Program-made: the position numbers and the translations under genes
Notes under the pieces: model-generated
Seen by the model: only the letters and a program-made list of their open reading frames with translations
The model's database searches: none
What the model was told of the DNA's origin: nothing
Assembly: GCF_036567905.1 (NCBI RefSeq)
Contig: NZ_DATCTO010000042.1
Coordinates: forward strand, 1-64,000
DNA length: 64,000 bases
Origin: Candidatus Binatus sp.
Lineage (GTDB): Bacteria > Desulfobacterota > Binatia > Binatales > Binataceae
Reading direction: 5' to 3'
In this document: positions 47,217 to 56,866 of the stretch, piece by piece
Position numbering within the stretch: position 1 is the stretch's first letter
Layout of the letters: each line of letters starts with the position of its first letter

Positions 47217-47669
47217 ATGCGTCATCTCAACTCGGGCCGCAAGCTCAATCGCACCTCAGCGCATCGCAAGGCGTTGTTCAAGAATATGGTGCTCGCGCTG
47301 ATTCGTCATGAGCGAATCAAGACGACCGATCCCAAGGCCAAGGAACTGCGGCGCATCGCCGACCGGATGGTCACGCTCGGCAAGCAGAACGATCTCGCTG
47401 CGCGACGGCGCGCGTTTGCGTTCATGCAGTCGCATGAGGCGGTCAAGAAGCTGTTCGATGAGATCGCGCCGCGCTTCAAAGATCGCAACGGCGGCTATAC
47501 GCGGGTGATCAAGTTCGGTCATCGCCGCGGTGATGCCGCCATGCTGTCGGTCATCGAGTTCACCGGCAACGAAGAGCAGACCAAGTCGAAGAAGCCGCGC
47601 AAGCGCTCGGCGGCGAAGAAAGAGGGCGCTGCCGCCGAGAGACCGCGTCGGGCGGCGGCGGCAGGCTAA
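47217..47669 (+). CDS. rplQ: 50S ribosomal protein L17
   Basis: Tunnel-exit region protein and last gene of the alpha operon. 150 residues: [62 protein letters not shown] and [13 protein letters not shown]. The C-terminus adds about 30 Lys/Ala/Arg-rich residues beyond the usual end. A strong terminator follows. Confidence 0.96.
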   Translation: MRHLNSGRKLNRTSAHRKALFKNMVLALIRHERIKTTDPKAKELRRIADRMVTLGKQNDLAARRRAFAFMQSHEAVKKLFDEIAPRFKDRNGGYTRVIKFGHRRGDAAMLSVIEFTGNEEQTKSKKPRKRSAAKKEGAAAERPRRAAAAG

Positions 47670-47686
47670 TCCAGCTGGAACGTCGC

Positions 47687-47746
47687 GGCCACAGACGCAC
47701 AGGCACGAAGAAAATCTCTTCGTGCCTTTTCTTTTTTCCTGTGGCC
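47687..47746 (+). terminator. Double-stem intrinsic terminator after the alpha operon
   Basis: The inner stem AGGCACGAAGA (47701-47711) pairs perfectly with TCTTCGTGCCT (47717-47727), 11 bp with a 5-base loop, followed by a T-rich run to 47737. An outer pair GGCCACAG (47687-47694) and CTGTGGCC (47739-47746) encloses it. It ends the ribosomal block and faces the convergent gene at 47772. Confidence 0.92.
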
Positions 47747-47771
47747 CTGCTGGTGGAACTTTTTCGAGTTC

Positions 47772-48026
47772 TTACTCGATGCTCTCCAGCAGCTTCGCGC
47801 GGATCGCCATGTGCGCGCTCTTGAGCCCGGCCAGGATTCCGTCCTCGAAGTTCCACTCGCCGCTTGCCATCAAGTCGGCAAAATCGTTCGGGTTGCGGAT
47901 GTCCTCCGGGGTGAGCCCGGGATGAATCGCGCGCGCCATCGCGAGGACCTTGCGCTCCTGCTGCGCGATAATTTCGAGCATCAGCCGATCGATAAGCGCC
48001 AGTGTATCCCGCGTTGCCGTCGCCAT
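47772..48026 (-). CDS. Small hypothetical protein
   Basis: An unrecognised 84-residue protein, mostly helical and acidic (LIDRLMLEIIAQQERKVLAMA, then HPGLTPEDIRNPNDFADLMA and GEWNFEDGILAGLKSAHMAI). No membrane segment, signal peptide, cysteine or obvious domain. It faces the alpha-operon terminator at its 3' end and diverges from tldD across 127 bp. The start is ATG at 48024-48026. Codon use and clear acidic/helical pattern support it as real. Confidence 0.6.
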   Translation of the reverse strand: MATATRDTLALIDRLMLEIIAQQERKVLAMARAIHPGLTPEDIRNPNDFADLMASGEWNFEDGILAGLKSAHMAIRAKLLESIE

Positions 48027-48153
48027 CGGCGAATCGTAACCCGTTTCGAGGCCGCTTCGCTATCGTCGAGCCGATGGTTTGCGCGGCTTCGAGCAAGCGA
48101 GCTTCTTGGCGGCTGCGCGCTTTGATAAACTTGATTTACAGGCGGCAAATTTA

Positions 48154-49602
48154 ATGTCCAACGAACTCGTTGCTCCCGACAAATTTTTCCTGAACCGATT
48201 CGGCATGAATCACGGCGCGCTCGAGCGAATCCTCGGCGCCGCGCTCGAACGCAAGGCCGACTACGCCGATCTCTACTTCGAGTACCGCAGCGCCGAGGGC
48301 CTCGGGCTCGAGGAATCGATGGTCAATCACACCAGCAAGAGCGTGAGCCACGGCGTCGGTGTGCGCGTGTGCGCCGAGGACCGCACCGGCTACGCTTATT
48401 CGGACGAAGTCACGATCGACAGGATGCGGCTTGCGGCGGAGGCCGCCCGCGCGATCGCCGATCAGCGCGGCACGACCCCCGCCGCGGTGCAGGTCGGTAC
48501 TCCGGTCGCGCGGCATGCGCTGTACGATCTAGACAGCACCCCGCTCGAGGTTCCGGTGCAGGAGCGGGCGCGGCTGCTGAGCGAGATCGATCGCGTGGTG
48601 CGCGGCTGCGATCCGCGGGTGAAGAACGTGATGGCGTCGTTTGCGTGCGAGCGGAAGATCGTGATGGTCGTGAACAGCGACGGGCAGGTCGCCGCGGACG
48701 TGCAGCCGCTGTGCCGGCTCAACGTCACCGTGATCGCCGACGACGGCAAGGGTCGCCAGATGGGCTCCTACGGCGGCGGCGGGCGCGTCGAGTGGAACTA
48801 CTTCATCGAAAATGACCGTTGGCGCGAGTACGCGCTCGAAGCGGCGCGCCAGGCGATCGTGAATCTCGACGCCGTCGATGCGCCCGCGGGCGAGATGATC
48901 GTCGTGCTCGGCCCGGGATGGCCCGGAATTTTGCTGCACGAAGCGATTGGCCACGGGCTGGAAGGCGACTTCAACCGCAAGGGCGTGTCCGCATTTGCGA
49001 ATCGAATCGGCCAGAAAGTCGCGAGCGAACTTTGCACGGTGATCGACGACGGCACCATCCCGAATCGCCGCGGCAGCCTGAACGTTGACGACGAAGGCAC
49101 CCCCACTTCGCGCACGGTGCTGATCGAAAAGGGAATCCTGCGCGGCTATCTGCAGGATCGGATGAACGCGCGGCTCATGAAGATGGCGCCCACCGGCAAC
49201 GGACGGCGCGAGAGCTTTGCGCATTCGCCAATGCCGCGAATGACCAACACCTTCATGCTGGGCGGCGAATCCACGCCCGAGGAAATAATCAAGTCGGTCA
49301 AGAACGGCCTCTATGCGGTCAGCTTCGGCGGCGGACAGGTCGATATTACCAACGGCAAATTTGTTTTCTCCGCGAGCGAGGCTTACCTGATCGAGGACGG
49401 CCAGGTGACGCGGCCGGTGAAGGGCGCCACGCTTATCGGCAATGGTCCCGACGTGCTGACCCGGGTCTCGATGGTCGGCAACAACCTCACGCTCGACGCC
49501 GGGGTCGGGACTTGCGGCAAGGACGGCCAATCGGTGCCGGTGGGCGTGGGACTGCCGACGATTCGAATCGACGGCATCACGGTCGGCGGCACGCGCGCCT
49601 GA
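48154..49602 (+). CDS. tldD: Metalloprotease subunit TldD
   Basis: Zinc metalloprotease that works with TldE as a heterodimer to trim unfolded or modified peptides (in E. coli, microcin B17 maturation and CcdA turnover). 482 residues from ATG 48154. The catalytic motif is HEAIGHGLEGD, with the HExxH-type core HEAIGH. Other family blocks are FTPTSR-like GTPTSRTVLIEKGILRGYLQ, GNGRRESFAHSPMPRMTNTF and EDGQVTRPVKGATLIGNGPD. It is 28 bp upstream of tldE. An earlier in-frame start would place 25 atypical residues in front. Confidence 0.94.
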   Translation: MSNELVAPDKFFLNRFGMNHGALERILGAALERKADYADLYFEYRSAEGLGLEESMVNHTSKSVSHGVGVRVCAEDRTGYAYSDEVTIDRMRLAAEAARAIADQRGTTPAAVQVGTPVARHALYDLDSTPLEVPVQERARLLSEIDRVVRGCDPRVKNVMASFACERKIVMVVNSDGQVAADVQPLCRLNVTVIADDGKGRQMGSYGGGGRVEWNYFIENDRWREYALEAARQAIVNLDAVDAPAGEMIVVLGPGWPGILLHEAIGHGLEGDFNRKGVSAFANRIGQKVASELCTVIDDGTIPNRRGSLNVDDEGTPTSRTVLIEKGILRGYLQDRMNARLMKMAPTGNGRRESFAHSPMPRMTNTFMLGGESTPEEIIKSVKNGLYAVSFGGGQVDITNGKFVFSASEAYLIEDGQVTRPVKGATLIGNGPDVLTRVSMVGNNLTLDAGVGTCGKDGQSVPVGVGLPTIRIDGITVGGTRA

Positions 49603-49630
49603 CAATTGGAATGACAGTGAGAATAATCTG

Positions 49631-50980
49631 ATGGCGGCGGTTGATATTGAACTCGCCAATTGGGCGCTCGACGAGGCCAGGCGCAAGGGCGCCAGCGCGG
49701 CGGAGGTTCTGTGCGTGACCGCGGAGTCTCTTTCGGCCGGCGTGCGCCTGGGCGAAGTCGAGAAACTCAAGAGTTCGCGCGAGCGGCGGCTGGGTCTGCG
49801 CGTATTTTGCGGACAGTCTTCCGCGACCTCATCGACGGCCGAACTGGAGCGCGATTCACTGGGCGGCTTCATCGCGAACACGGTCGAGCTTGCGCGGCTG
49901 TCGGCCGCCGATCCGTGGGCGGGATTGCCCGACCCTTCGATGCATCCGAAGTCATTGCCCGAGCTTCGGCTCGCGGATCCCGACAGCGGAATAGTGACCG
50001 CGGATCGTGCGCTGGAGATCGCGCGCACCGCCGAGAACGCGGCGCTGAAATTCGATCCGCGCATGAAGAACTCCGAGGGCGCCGAATTCAGCTCCGGCCG
50101 CGGCCAGATTCTGTTCGCCAACAGCCAGGGCTTTTCCGGCGAGTATTCCGGCACCTCGTACACCCTTGTGGTGCAGCCGATCGCGCAAGATGGCGACGCG
50201 ATGCAACAGGGATTCTGGTACACGTCGAACCGCCGCCTGGGAAAACTCGAAGATGCGGAGTCGGTCGGAATAACCGCCGCCAGGCGGGCGATCCGCCGGC
50301 TCGGAGCGCGCAAGATCAAGACTACGCGCGCGCCGATCGTCTTCGATCCCGACATGGCCGCCGGATTGATTAGATCGATCGTCGGCGCCGCTTCGGGGCC
50401 CTCATTGTATAAGGGGGCGTCGTTTCTGGTGGGACAGTTGGGCAAATCGATTGCCGCCGCCGGCGTTACTATCGTTGACGACGCGCTGATCCCCGGCGGT
50501 CTCGGCTCCAAGCCGTTCGACGGCGAGGGCCTGCCGACCTCGCGCAAGAACGTGGTGGACAAGGGCGTGCTCGCGACCTACCTGCTCGACTGCTATTCGG
50601 CGCGCAAGCTCGGTCTGGCGCCCACGGGCAACGCCGCGCGTTCGGTGGGTGAGGCTCCCGGCGTCTCGGCCACCAATCTGTACCTGGAGCCCGGCAGCTA
50701 CACGCCCGCGCAGATAATCGGCTCGGTGAAGCAGGGACTGTACCTGACCGAGACGATAGGTTTCGGCGTGAACATGGTCACCGGGGACTATTCGCGGGGC
50801 GCGGGCGGAATATGGATTGAGAACGGCGAACTCGCCTATCCGGTGAATGAAATCACCATCGCGGGCAACCTGAAAGACATGATGGCCGGCGTCGAAATGA
50901 TCGGCAACGACCTCAACTGGCGCTCATCCACGGTCGCGCCGACGATCAAGATAGCCGAGATGACGATCGCCGGCGGCTGA
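49631..50980 (+). CDS. pmbA: TldE/PmbA metalloprotease partner
   Basis: Non-catalytic partner of TldD, 449 residues. It lacks the HExxH motif, as the family does. Family blocks are EFSSGRGQ-like AEFSSGRGQILFANSQGFSG, LPTSRKNVVDKGVLATYLLD, YSARKLGLAPTGNA and GDYSRGAGGIWIENGELAYP. Together with tldD it forms a two-gene operon; the pair is the usual minimum for activity. No nearby modified-peptide (bacteriocin) precursor is visible. Confidence 0.93.
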   Translation: MAAVDIELANWALDEARRKGASAAEVLCVTAESLSAGVRLGEVEKLKSSRERRLGLRVFCGQSSATSSTAELERDSLGGFIANTVELARLSAADPWAGLPDPSMHPKSLPELRLADPDSGIVTADRALEIARTAENAALKFDPRMKNSEGAEFSSGRGQILFANSQGFSGEYSGTSYTLVVQPIAQDGDAMQQGFWYTSNRRLGKLEDAESVGITAARRAIRRLGARKIKTTRAPIVFDPDMAAGLIRSIVGAASGPSLYKGASFLVGQLGKSIAAAGVTIVDDALIPGGLGSKPFDGEGLPTSRKNVVDKGVLATYLLDCYSARKLGLAPTGNAARSVGEAPGVSATNLYLEPGSYTPAQIIGSVKQGLYLTETIGFGVNMVTGDYSRGAGGIWIENGELAYPVNEITIAGNLKDMMAGVEMIGNDLNWRSSTVAPTIKIAEMTIAGG

Positions 50981-51018
50981 GCGCCTGCGACAAATTATTG
51001 GCGGTATTTCGTCTGCGC

Positions 51019-51047
51019 TTGACCGAGGCGCGCATTCGAGCTAACAG
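51019..51047 (+). promoter_or_regulatory. Possible promoter for the Crp/Fnr-type regulator
   Basis: TTGACC (51019-51024) and TAACAG (51042-51047) are spaced by 17 bp. The -35 box is good, the -10 box weak. It lies 41 bp before the first possible start codon. Confidence 0.3.
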
Positions 51048-51087
51048 TTTGTAGGGTTTAATTACATACCGGCCGTCATGCGGCGCA

Positions 51088-51930
51088 ATGGCAAGAGAGA
51101 TGCCTATGAAGCTTCAGGTCTCGGCGCAGGCGCAGGAAAAGCTGCTATCCAAGCTCTCATCGATCGGAGTTGCGCGCCCGGCGGCGGCCGCACTGCTCGA
51201 GCGGCACATGCTGGTGCGCTATCCCAAGGGCGCGGAGCTGTTCTCGATGGGCTCGCCGGCCGACGTCGTCTTTGCCGTGCTGGCCGGCCTGGTCAAGGTT
51301 CATAGCTCGCGTCCCGGCAGCAACCCGGTGTTGGTCGAGCTCGCCGGTCCCGGCGACCTGTTTGGATATGCCGATTTTGCCGGCGCGGACGGCGGCCGTT
51401 CGCAGCTGTTCGGGGCAACGGCAGTGACCAACTGCTGCGTTGCGCTGTTCACGCGTCATCAGATCTCCGAAGTGCTCAAGGGCCTCGAGCCGGAGGCGCT
51501 GCTCCGGATCGCCGAGGCGATCAATTCGATGTGGTCGTCGGTCGCTTACCGCTACATGACGTTTTTGGGAATGTCGCTGCGCCAACGGCTCGAGATTGTT
51601 CTGGACGAGCTGGCGAAGCGATTCGGTGTACCCGACTCGCGCGGAACGGTGCTGCTGCCCGAACTGGCGCAGGAAGAACTCGCCGAGATGATTGGCAGTT
51701 CACGCCCGATGGTCAGCAAGCTTCTAACCGAAATGACTGAGCGAGGCTTGCTGATTCGCCAGGGGCGGCGCCATATCCTTATCGCTGCCCGGAAACCAGC
51801 CAACGCCGCCGACGCTCCGCGCGAATCCAGCCTGCATCCCGCGTTCGAGCCGGCGCCCGCGGCCACGCGCCGCGTGCGCGCGAATCGCCGCACCGTGCGC
51901 GGGACCGCAGCGCCCATTGTGAATATCTAG
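51088..51930 (+). CDS. Crp/Fnr-family transcriptional regulator
   Basis: Predicted DNA-binding regulator, 280 residues. A cyclic-nucleotide-binding-like beta-roll (about 45-140: LVRYPKGAELFSMGSPADVVF, VLAGLVKVH, GPGDLFGYADFAG) is followed by a dimer helix and a winged helix-turn-helix (LAQEELAEMIGSSRPMVSKL, then TEMTERGLLIRQGRRHILI). The phosphate-binding GE-x-A-L..RSA signature of cAMP receptors is missing, and there is no Fnr-type N-terminal cysteine cluster, so the ligand is unknown. A Pro/Ala/Arg-rich tail of about 40 residues follows. A start at ATG 51106 (with GAGAG upstream) is equally possible. It stands alone, between tldE and clpB. Confidence 0.85.
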   Translation: MAREMPMKLQVSAQAQEKLLSKLSSIGVARPAAAALLERHMLVRYPKGAELFSMGSPADVVFAVLAGLVKVHSSRPGSNPVLVELAGPGDLFGYADFAGADGGRSQLFGATAVTNCCVALFTRHQISEVLKGLEPEALLRIAEAINSMWSSVAYRYMTFLGMSLRQRLEIVLDELAKRFGVPDSRGTVLLPELAQEELAEMIGSSRPMVSKLLTEMTERGLLIRQGRRHILIAARKPANAADAPRESSLHPAFEPAPAATRRVRANRRTVRGTAAPIVNI

Positions 51931-52095
51931 CCCGTTGCCGTCAGAAAAAGCCTGCGGCTCAATGCGCTCGACTGCGAGTCTCGCGGCCGGGCGCGGGTCT
52001 GCGTAGCATCTCGCCGCAAAATTTCTCCTGTTCTGCGGAAATCGCCCGGAGACAGATTGCGGATGTCACCGCGGCGGCCGATGGTGAATTTCGTT

Positions 52096-52123
52096 TTGCC
52101 AAATTTGGGAAAGTGGTTAGTTT
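52096..52123 (+). promoter_or_regulatory. Possible clpB promoter with a palindromic site
   Basis: TTGCCA (52096-52101) and TAGTTT (52118-52123) are 16 bp apart. The perfect palindrome CCAAATTTGG (52099-52108) overlaps the -35 box and spacer and could be an operator. The remaining 160 bp of the gap after the regulator show no CIRCE-like repeat. Confidence 0.3.
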
Positions 52124-52149
52124 AGTCAGCAGGGAAAACCGACCATCAA

Positions 52150-54762
52150 ATGAACGCCAACCGATTCACCGAAAAACTCCAGGAGGCGCTTGGGCGCGCG
52201 CAAAACGCCGCGCTCACCGCGCATAACCAGGCCGTCGACGTCGAGCATTTGATAGCGTCGCTGCTCGAAGATGACGAAGGGCTGGCGTCCTCGATCGTGA
52301 AGCTGACGGGCGCCGATCGCGACGCGATCCGCCGCAAGCTCGGCGCTGAACTCGCCAAAATTCCGCAAGTAACCGGCGGCGGCTCTGACAGCGGGCAAGT
52401 TTACGCGACCCAGCGCCTGGGACGGGTGCTGGCGCGCGCAGAGCAGGAGGCGGGCAAGCTCAAGGACGAGTACGTTTCGGTCGAGCACGTGTTGATCGCG
52501 ATGCTCGATGAGCCCGGCGCCGCTTCGAAAATCCTGCGCGAAGCAGGGTTGACGCACGACAAGCTGATGGCCGTGCTCAAGAAGGTCCGCGGCAACCAGC
52601 GCGTCACCTCGTCGAACCCCGAGGCGACCTACCAGTCGCTGGAAAAATACGGCCGCGACCTGACCAAGCTCGCGTCGGCCGGCAAGATCGATCCGGTGAT
52701 AGGACGCGACGAGGAAATTCGACGCGTAATCCAGGTCCTCTCGCGCCGCACCAAGAACAACCCGGTGCTGATCGGCGAGCCGGGGGTCGGCAAGACCGCG
52801 ATTGTCGAGGGTCTCGCGCGGCGAATCGTTGCGGGCGACGTGCCCGAGGGCCTCAAGAATCGCAAGCTGGTTGCGCTCGACATGGGAGCGCTGATAGCGG
52901 GCGCCAAATTCCGCGGCGAGTTCGAAGAACGCCTGAAAGCCGTGTTGAAGGAAGTGCAGGAGGCTGCGGGCGAGATAATTCTGTTCATCGACGAGTTGCA
53001 TACCGTCGTCGGCGCGGGCGCGGCTGAAGGCGCGATGGATGCGTCGAACCTGCTCAAGCCCATGCTGGCGCGCGGCGAACTGCATTGCATCGGCGCGACC
53101 ACACTCGACGAGTATCGCAAGTATATCGAGAAAGACGCCGCGCTGGAGCGGCGCTTTCAGCCGGTGGTGGTCGAGGAGCCGAGCGTCGAGGACACCATCT
53201 CGATTCTGCGCGGGCTGAAGGAACGCTACGAGGTCCATCACGGAATTCGAATCAAGGACGCCGCGCTGGTGACGGCCGCGGTGCTGTCGAAACGCTACAT
53301 CACCGATCGATTCCTGCCCGACAAGGCAATCGACCTGATGGATGAAGCGGCGGCCAAGCTGCGCACCGAGAAGGAATCGATGCCGGTCGAGATCGACGAG
53401 GTCAATCGGCGCATGATGCAGCTGGAAATCGAGCGCGAGGCGCTCAAGCGCGAGACCGATCAGTCCTCGCGCGATCGGCTGCAGAAACTCGAGAAGGAGC
53501 TGGCCGAGATCAAGGAAAAGCGCGCGGGCCTGCAGGCGCAGTGGGAAACCGAAACAGGCGGCCTCGAGAAACTCGCGAAAATTAAAGCCGAGATCGAACA
53601 AACCAGACTTGCGATCGAAAGAGCCAAGCGCGAGTACGACCTCAACAAGGTCGCCGAGCTGCAGTACGGCAAGCTCGCGTCGCTCGAGAAGGAACTCGGC
53701 GCCGAAGAGCAGAAGCTGATCGAGAAGCACTCCGGCGGCAAGCGATTGATCAAGGAAGAAGTGGACGAGGACGATATCGCCGAAGTCGTCGCGCGATGGA
53801 CCAAAATTCCAGTCTCGCGGCTGCTCGAAGGCGAGGTGCAGAAGCTCGCGCATCTCGAGCAGCATCTGCACAAACGCGTGATCGGCCAGGACGAAGCGGT
53901 GATCGCCGTCTCCGACGCCGTAATTCGCGCCCGCTCGGGACTCAAGGATCCCAACCGCCCGATCGGGTCCTTCATTTTTCTCGGCCCCACCGGCGTGGGC
54001 AAGACCGAACTCGCGCGCGCACTGGCCGAGTTCCTGTTCGACAGCGAAGCGGCGATGATCCGAATCGACATGTCCGAGTACATGGAGAAGCACACCGTCT
54101 CGCGGCTGGTCGGCGCGCCTCCGGGCTATGTCGGCTTCGATGAGGGCGGGCAACTGACGGAAGCCGTGCGGCGCCGTCCGTACTCGGTAATCCTGTTTGA
54201 CGAGATCGAAAAAGCGCACGCCGACGTGTTCAACGTGCTGCTGCAATTGCTCGACGACGGCCGGCTTACCGACGGTCACGGACGCACGGTCGATTTCCGC
54301 AACACCGTTGTGATCATGACGTCGAATATCGCCAGCCAGATTATTCTCGGCTTCAAGGGACAGGACTACGAGAAGATGAAGGGGCAGGCGCTCGAGGTCT
54401 TGCGTCAGAGCTTCAGGCCCGAGTTTCTCAACCGCGTTGACGAGGTCGTCGTGTTCCATCCTCTGACCCGCGAAGAGCTGCGCCAAATAGTCGACGTCCA
54501 ACTGGTGCGGCTGCGCGCGCGGCTCGAGGAGCGCAAGATCGAGCTCGAATTGACCGACAAAGCGCGCGATTATCTGGCCGAGCATGGTTACGATCCCTCG
54601 TACGGGGCGCGTCCGCTGAAACGGCTTATCCAGCGCGAGCTCGAGACGGCGCTGGGGCGGAAATTGCTCGCGGGTGAGATTCGCGACAGTTCGCGGGTCA
54701 CCGTGGACGCCGGCGCTCGAGGTCTGGGGTTCTCCAGCCAGCCACTGGCCAGCGCCAGGTAG
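52150..54762 (+). CDS. clpB: Protein disaggregase ClpB
   Basis: AAA+ hexameric unfoldase that rescues aggregated proteins together with DnaK. 870 residues: an N-terminal Clp repeat domain ([20 protein letters not shown]), the first AAA domain with Walker [10 protein letters not shown], the coiled-coil M domain (about 410-520, e.g. [21 protein letters not shown]), the second AAA domain with Walker [17 protein letters not shown], sensor and pore residues around [15 protein letters not shown], and the C-terminal [17 protein letters not shown]. It is complete. A cytochrome c gene starts within or just after its last codon. Confidence 0.97.
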   Translation: MNANRFTEKLQEALGRAQNAALTAHNQAVDVEHLIASLLEDDEGLASSIVKLTGADRDAIRRKLGAELAKIPQVTGGGSDSGQVYATQRLGRVLARAEQEAGKLKDEYVSVEHVLIAMLDEPGAASKILREAGLTHDKLMAVLKKVRGNQRVTSSNPEATYQSLEKYGRDLTKLASAGKIDPVIGRDEEIRRVIQVLSRRTKNNPVLIGEPGVGKTAIVEGLARRIVAGDVPEGLKNRKLVALDMGALIAGAKFRGEFEERLKAVLKEVQEAAGEIILFIDELHTVVGAGAAEGAMDASNLLKPMLARGELHCIGATTLDEYRKYIEKDAALERRFQPVVVEEPSVEDTISILRGLKERYEVHHGIRIKDAALVTAAVLSKRYITDRFLPDKAIDLMDEAAAKLRTEKESMPVEIDEVNRRMMQLEIEREALKRETDQSSRDRLQKLEKELAEIKEKRAGLQAQWETETGGLEKLAKIKAEIEQTRLAIERAKREYDLNKVAELQYGKLASLEKELGAEEQKLIEKHSGGKRLIKEEVDEDDIAEVVARWTKIPVSRLLEGEVQKLAHLEQHLHKRVIGQDEAVIAVSDAVIRARSGLKDPNRPIGSFIFLGPTGVGKTELARALAEFLFDSEAAMIRIDMSEYMEKHTVSRLVGAPPGYVGFDEGGQLTEAVRRRPYSVILFDEIEKAHADVFNVLLQLLDDGRLTDGHGRTVDFRNTVVIMTSNIASQIILGFKGQDYEKMKGQALEVLRQSFRPEFLNRVDEVVVFHPLTREELRQIVDVQLVRLRARLEERKIELELTDKARDYLAEHGYDPSYGARPLKRLIQRELETALGRKLLAGEIRDSSRVTVDAGARGLGFSSQPLASAR

Positions 54763-54797
54763 TGCGCTACTTTTGCCTTCCGCATGAGAAGGCGGGT

Positions 54798-55394
54798 ATG
54801 CTCGGGGTGATTGTCGTAAAGAAGCAGAGCCGGGAGATTTTCAAAGACGTGATTGGTCTGCCCGCCAGGGTGATTCGCGCTGGGGGATTGATGGTTGCGA
54901 TTGCGATCGCGGCGATCCCGGCGCCGGCGACTTGCTTCCCGTGGAGTATCGACATGTACCGCGGGCCGGAAATTCAGCCGTTCGCCGAGGCGCCGCGCGT
55001 CACTCCGGCCGACACAATTCCCGTTCATGGCGGAGAACCGCCGATGAGCCTCGAGCAGGCGGCGATCAAGATGCACAATCCCTTGCAGGCGACGCCGGAA
55101 AATCTCGCCAAGGGCAAAGAGCAGTTCAATGCTTACTGCGCGCCGTGTCACGGAGAATCCGCGCAGGGTAACGGTCCCGTCGCGCACATCCTGAAAAAGC
55201 CGCCGAAAAGTCTGCTCGTTGGCGCCATCAAGGATCGTCCCGACGGCTATATCTACGGCGTGATTCGCGACGGCGCCCTGTCGAGTCCCTCCTACGCTGA
55301 AGAAATGCCCCCCGAGCAGCGCTGGCGGGTCGTGATGTACCTGCGATCGATGCAGAGTGCCGCGGCCGCAAAAGCCAAAGTCGCCGGCAACTGA
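54798..55394 (+). CDS. Monohaem cytochrome c, ActE-like
   Basis: Membrane-anchored or exported c-type cytochrome. The ATG at 54798 follows GAGAAGG and gives a basic N-terminus plus a hydrophobic segment (GGLMVAIAIAAIPAPATC). The haem-binding motif is CAPCHG near residue 113, followed by NGPVAHI, and a methionine in EEMPPEQRWRVVMYLRSM is the probable sixth ligand. The stretch FPWSIDMYRGPEIQPFAEAPR with the following NPLQAT..LAKGKEQFNAYC resembles ActE of alternative complex III (quinol:cytochrome c oxidoreductase). A GTG at 54762, overlapping the clpB stop, is an alternative start. No other act gene is present, so complex membership is not shown. Confidence 0.75.
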   Translation: MLGVIVVKKQSREIFKDVIGLPARVIRAGGLMVAIAIAAIPAPATCFPWSIDMYRGPEIQPFAEAPRVTPADTIPVHGGEPPMSLEQAAIKMHNPLQATPENLAKGKEQFNAYCAPCHGESAQGNGPVAHILKKPPKSLLVGAIKDRPDGYIYGVIRDGALSSPSYAEEMPPEQRWRVVMYLRSMQSAAAAKAKVAGN

Positions 55395-55471
55395 CGCTGG
55401 CCGAAGGGGCGCCCACCAGCCTTCGACGGCTGCGTTATGCGATCCGAAGGGGTGCTTTCGGTCGTCGATTC

Positions 55472-55481
55472 AAACCGGTTT
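55472..55481. promoter_or_regulatory. Palindrome upstream of the efflux operon
   Basis: AAACCGGTTT is a perfect 10-bp palindrome in the 203-bp gap between the cytochrome gene and the TolC-like gene, 116 bp before the latter. It could be a regulator site, but a single short palindrome is weak evidence. Confidence 0.2.
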
Positions 55482-55597
55482 AATTGAGTGTCGATTGCAG
55501 CCCTGAGGTGGCTGAGGTAACCGATTTGGGCCACGGCGATGGAACCTTTCCGCGCCGGCGACGTATTGCCATGGACGATGTTGATCGAGGAGTTGCG

Positions 55598-56866
55598 ATG
55601 CCAACGATAAAGATTGGCGGTGCGTTGATGCTTGCGATCGCGTTGCTGATCGCAGCCGTTATGCCGGCGCGCGGCGAGGTCGGGCTTAAGGCCAATGATC
55701 TGGTGGAAATCGCAGTAGAATCGAATCCCCAGGTTCGTGCGGTGTATGCGCAGTGGGAGGCCGCACAGCATCAGGTTCTGCAGAACTATGCTCCCGCGGA
55801 TCCGACCTTCACCTACTCGAATGTGGATAGCAGCAAAGATTTCAACGCGGCGCTGCACGCCCATGCATTCAGCGAAACTTTCCAGTTTCCGGGAGAAGCG
55901 TTTCTACAGGCGGATGAATCAAGGCGGACCGCCGAGATTGCGCGTTTGAGGTATGAGGCGGCGGTGCGCGACCTGCGAGCCGGCGTTGAGACCGCATATT
56001 ACCAGGTAGTGCTGGATGAGGGGCTGATTGCAATCAACGGCGAGAATATCGGCAACTTGAAACAGGTCGTTAACGTAACCCAGGCCCAATACACGGGGGG
56101 TCAGGCGCAACAATCCGATTTCATCGGTGCCGAGCTAGCTCTCGAGCAGGCTCAGTTGCAGCAACGCCAGTACCAAACCAACCGTTTGAACGACCGAGCG
56201 GGACTGAATCAACTGCTCTATCGGAAACCGGCCGCGCCGTTGGACCTTGACCAGAAGATCGAGCTGAAACCGCTGGAGATCAAGCTGGATAAAGCAGTCG
56301 ACACCGCAACGCACGCGCGCCAGGAGATACTCGCAGCCGCGCTAACGGAGAAAAATTCAACCACGGCGGTGACACTCGCTGAGATGGAATATCTGCCGAA
56401 CTATACGGTCGGATACGAGTTTGATTATATTCTGCAATCCGGCGCCCGGCCTCTGCCCGGCGTTACGCAGGCGCACACGTTTTCGATTGGATTCAATATG
56501 CCAGTATTTTTCTGGATCCATCAGCGCGAGGACGTAAGGTCGGCGCAACATTCGTTGCAGGCCGCTCGTTACAGCATGAATTCCGTCCTAAGCCAAACCG
56601 AGGCAACCGTCACGCAATTGTTCCAGTCCGCGCAATTCGCCTACGAGTCGGCCCAAGTATACAGCGGGCGGCTGATTCCCCTGGCCGACCAGGACTTCAA
56701 AGTGGCATTGGTCGCTTATCAGTCGGGCAAAGTCGACTTCCTTACATTGTCCTCGGCCTTACAAAGCGATTACGCGTCGCGCCTCACGTACCTTCAGAAC
56801 GCCAATCAGTTCTTTGCCGGAGAAGTGGCGCTGGAGCAGGCGATCGGAGCGCCGTTGCATCAATGA
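55598..56866 (+). CDS. TolC-family outer-membrane efflux protein (CusC/CzcC-like)
   Basis: Outer-membrane channel of a tripartite pump. The ATG at 55598 has GAGGAG at 55586-55591 and gives the signal peptide ALMLAIALLIAAVMPARGE. The TolC duplication is visible: NDLVEIAVESNPQVRAVYAQ.., LRYEAAVRDLRAGVETAYYQVVL (quoted core RDLRAGVETAYYQ), then VAYQSGKVDFLTLSSALQSD and EVALEQAIGAPLHQ. Long coiled-coil hairpins lie between. 422 residues. The codon use is visibly less GC-biased at the third position than in neighbouring genes. It overlaps the next gene by 4 bp (ATGA). Confidence 0.88.
   Translation: MPTIKIGGALMLAIALLIAAVMPARGEVGLKANDLVEIAVESNPQVRAVYAQWEAAQHQVLQNYAPADPTFTYSNVDSSKDFNAALHAHAFSETFQFPGEAFLQADESRRTAEIARLRYEAAVRDLRAGVETAYYQVVLDEGLIAINGENIGNLKQVVNVTQAQYTGGQAQQSDFIGAELALEQAQLQQRQYQTNRLNDRAGLNQLLYRKPAAPLDLDQKIELKPLEIKLDKAVDTATHARQEILAAALTEKNSTTAVTLAEMEYLPNYTVGYEFDYILQSGARPLPGVTQAHTFSIGFNMPVFFWIHQREDVRSAQHSLQAARYSMNSVLSQTEATVTQLFQSAQFAYESAQVYSGRLIPLADQDFKVALVAYQSGKVDFLTLSSALQSDYASRLTYLQNANQFFAGEVALEQAIGAPLHQ

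Noticed and set aside
48154..50980. A modified-peptide (microcin-like) cluster around tldD-tldE
   Set aside because: There is no precursor peptide, cyclodehydratase or exporter nearby; the pair occurs widely as housekeeping genes.
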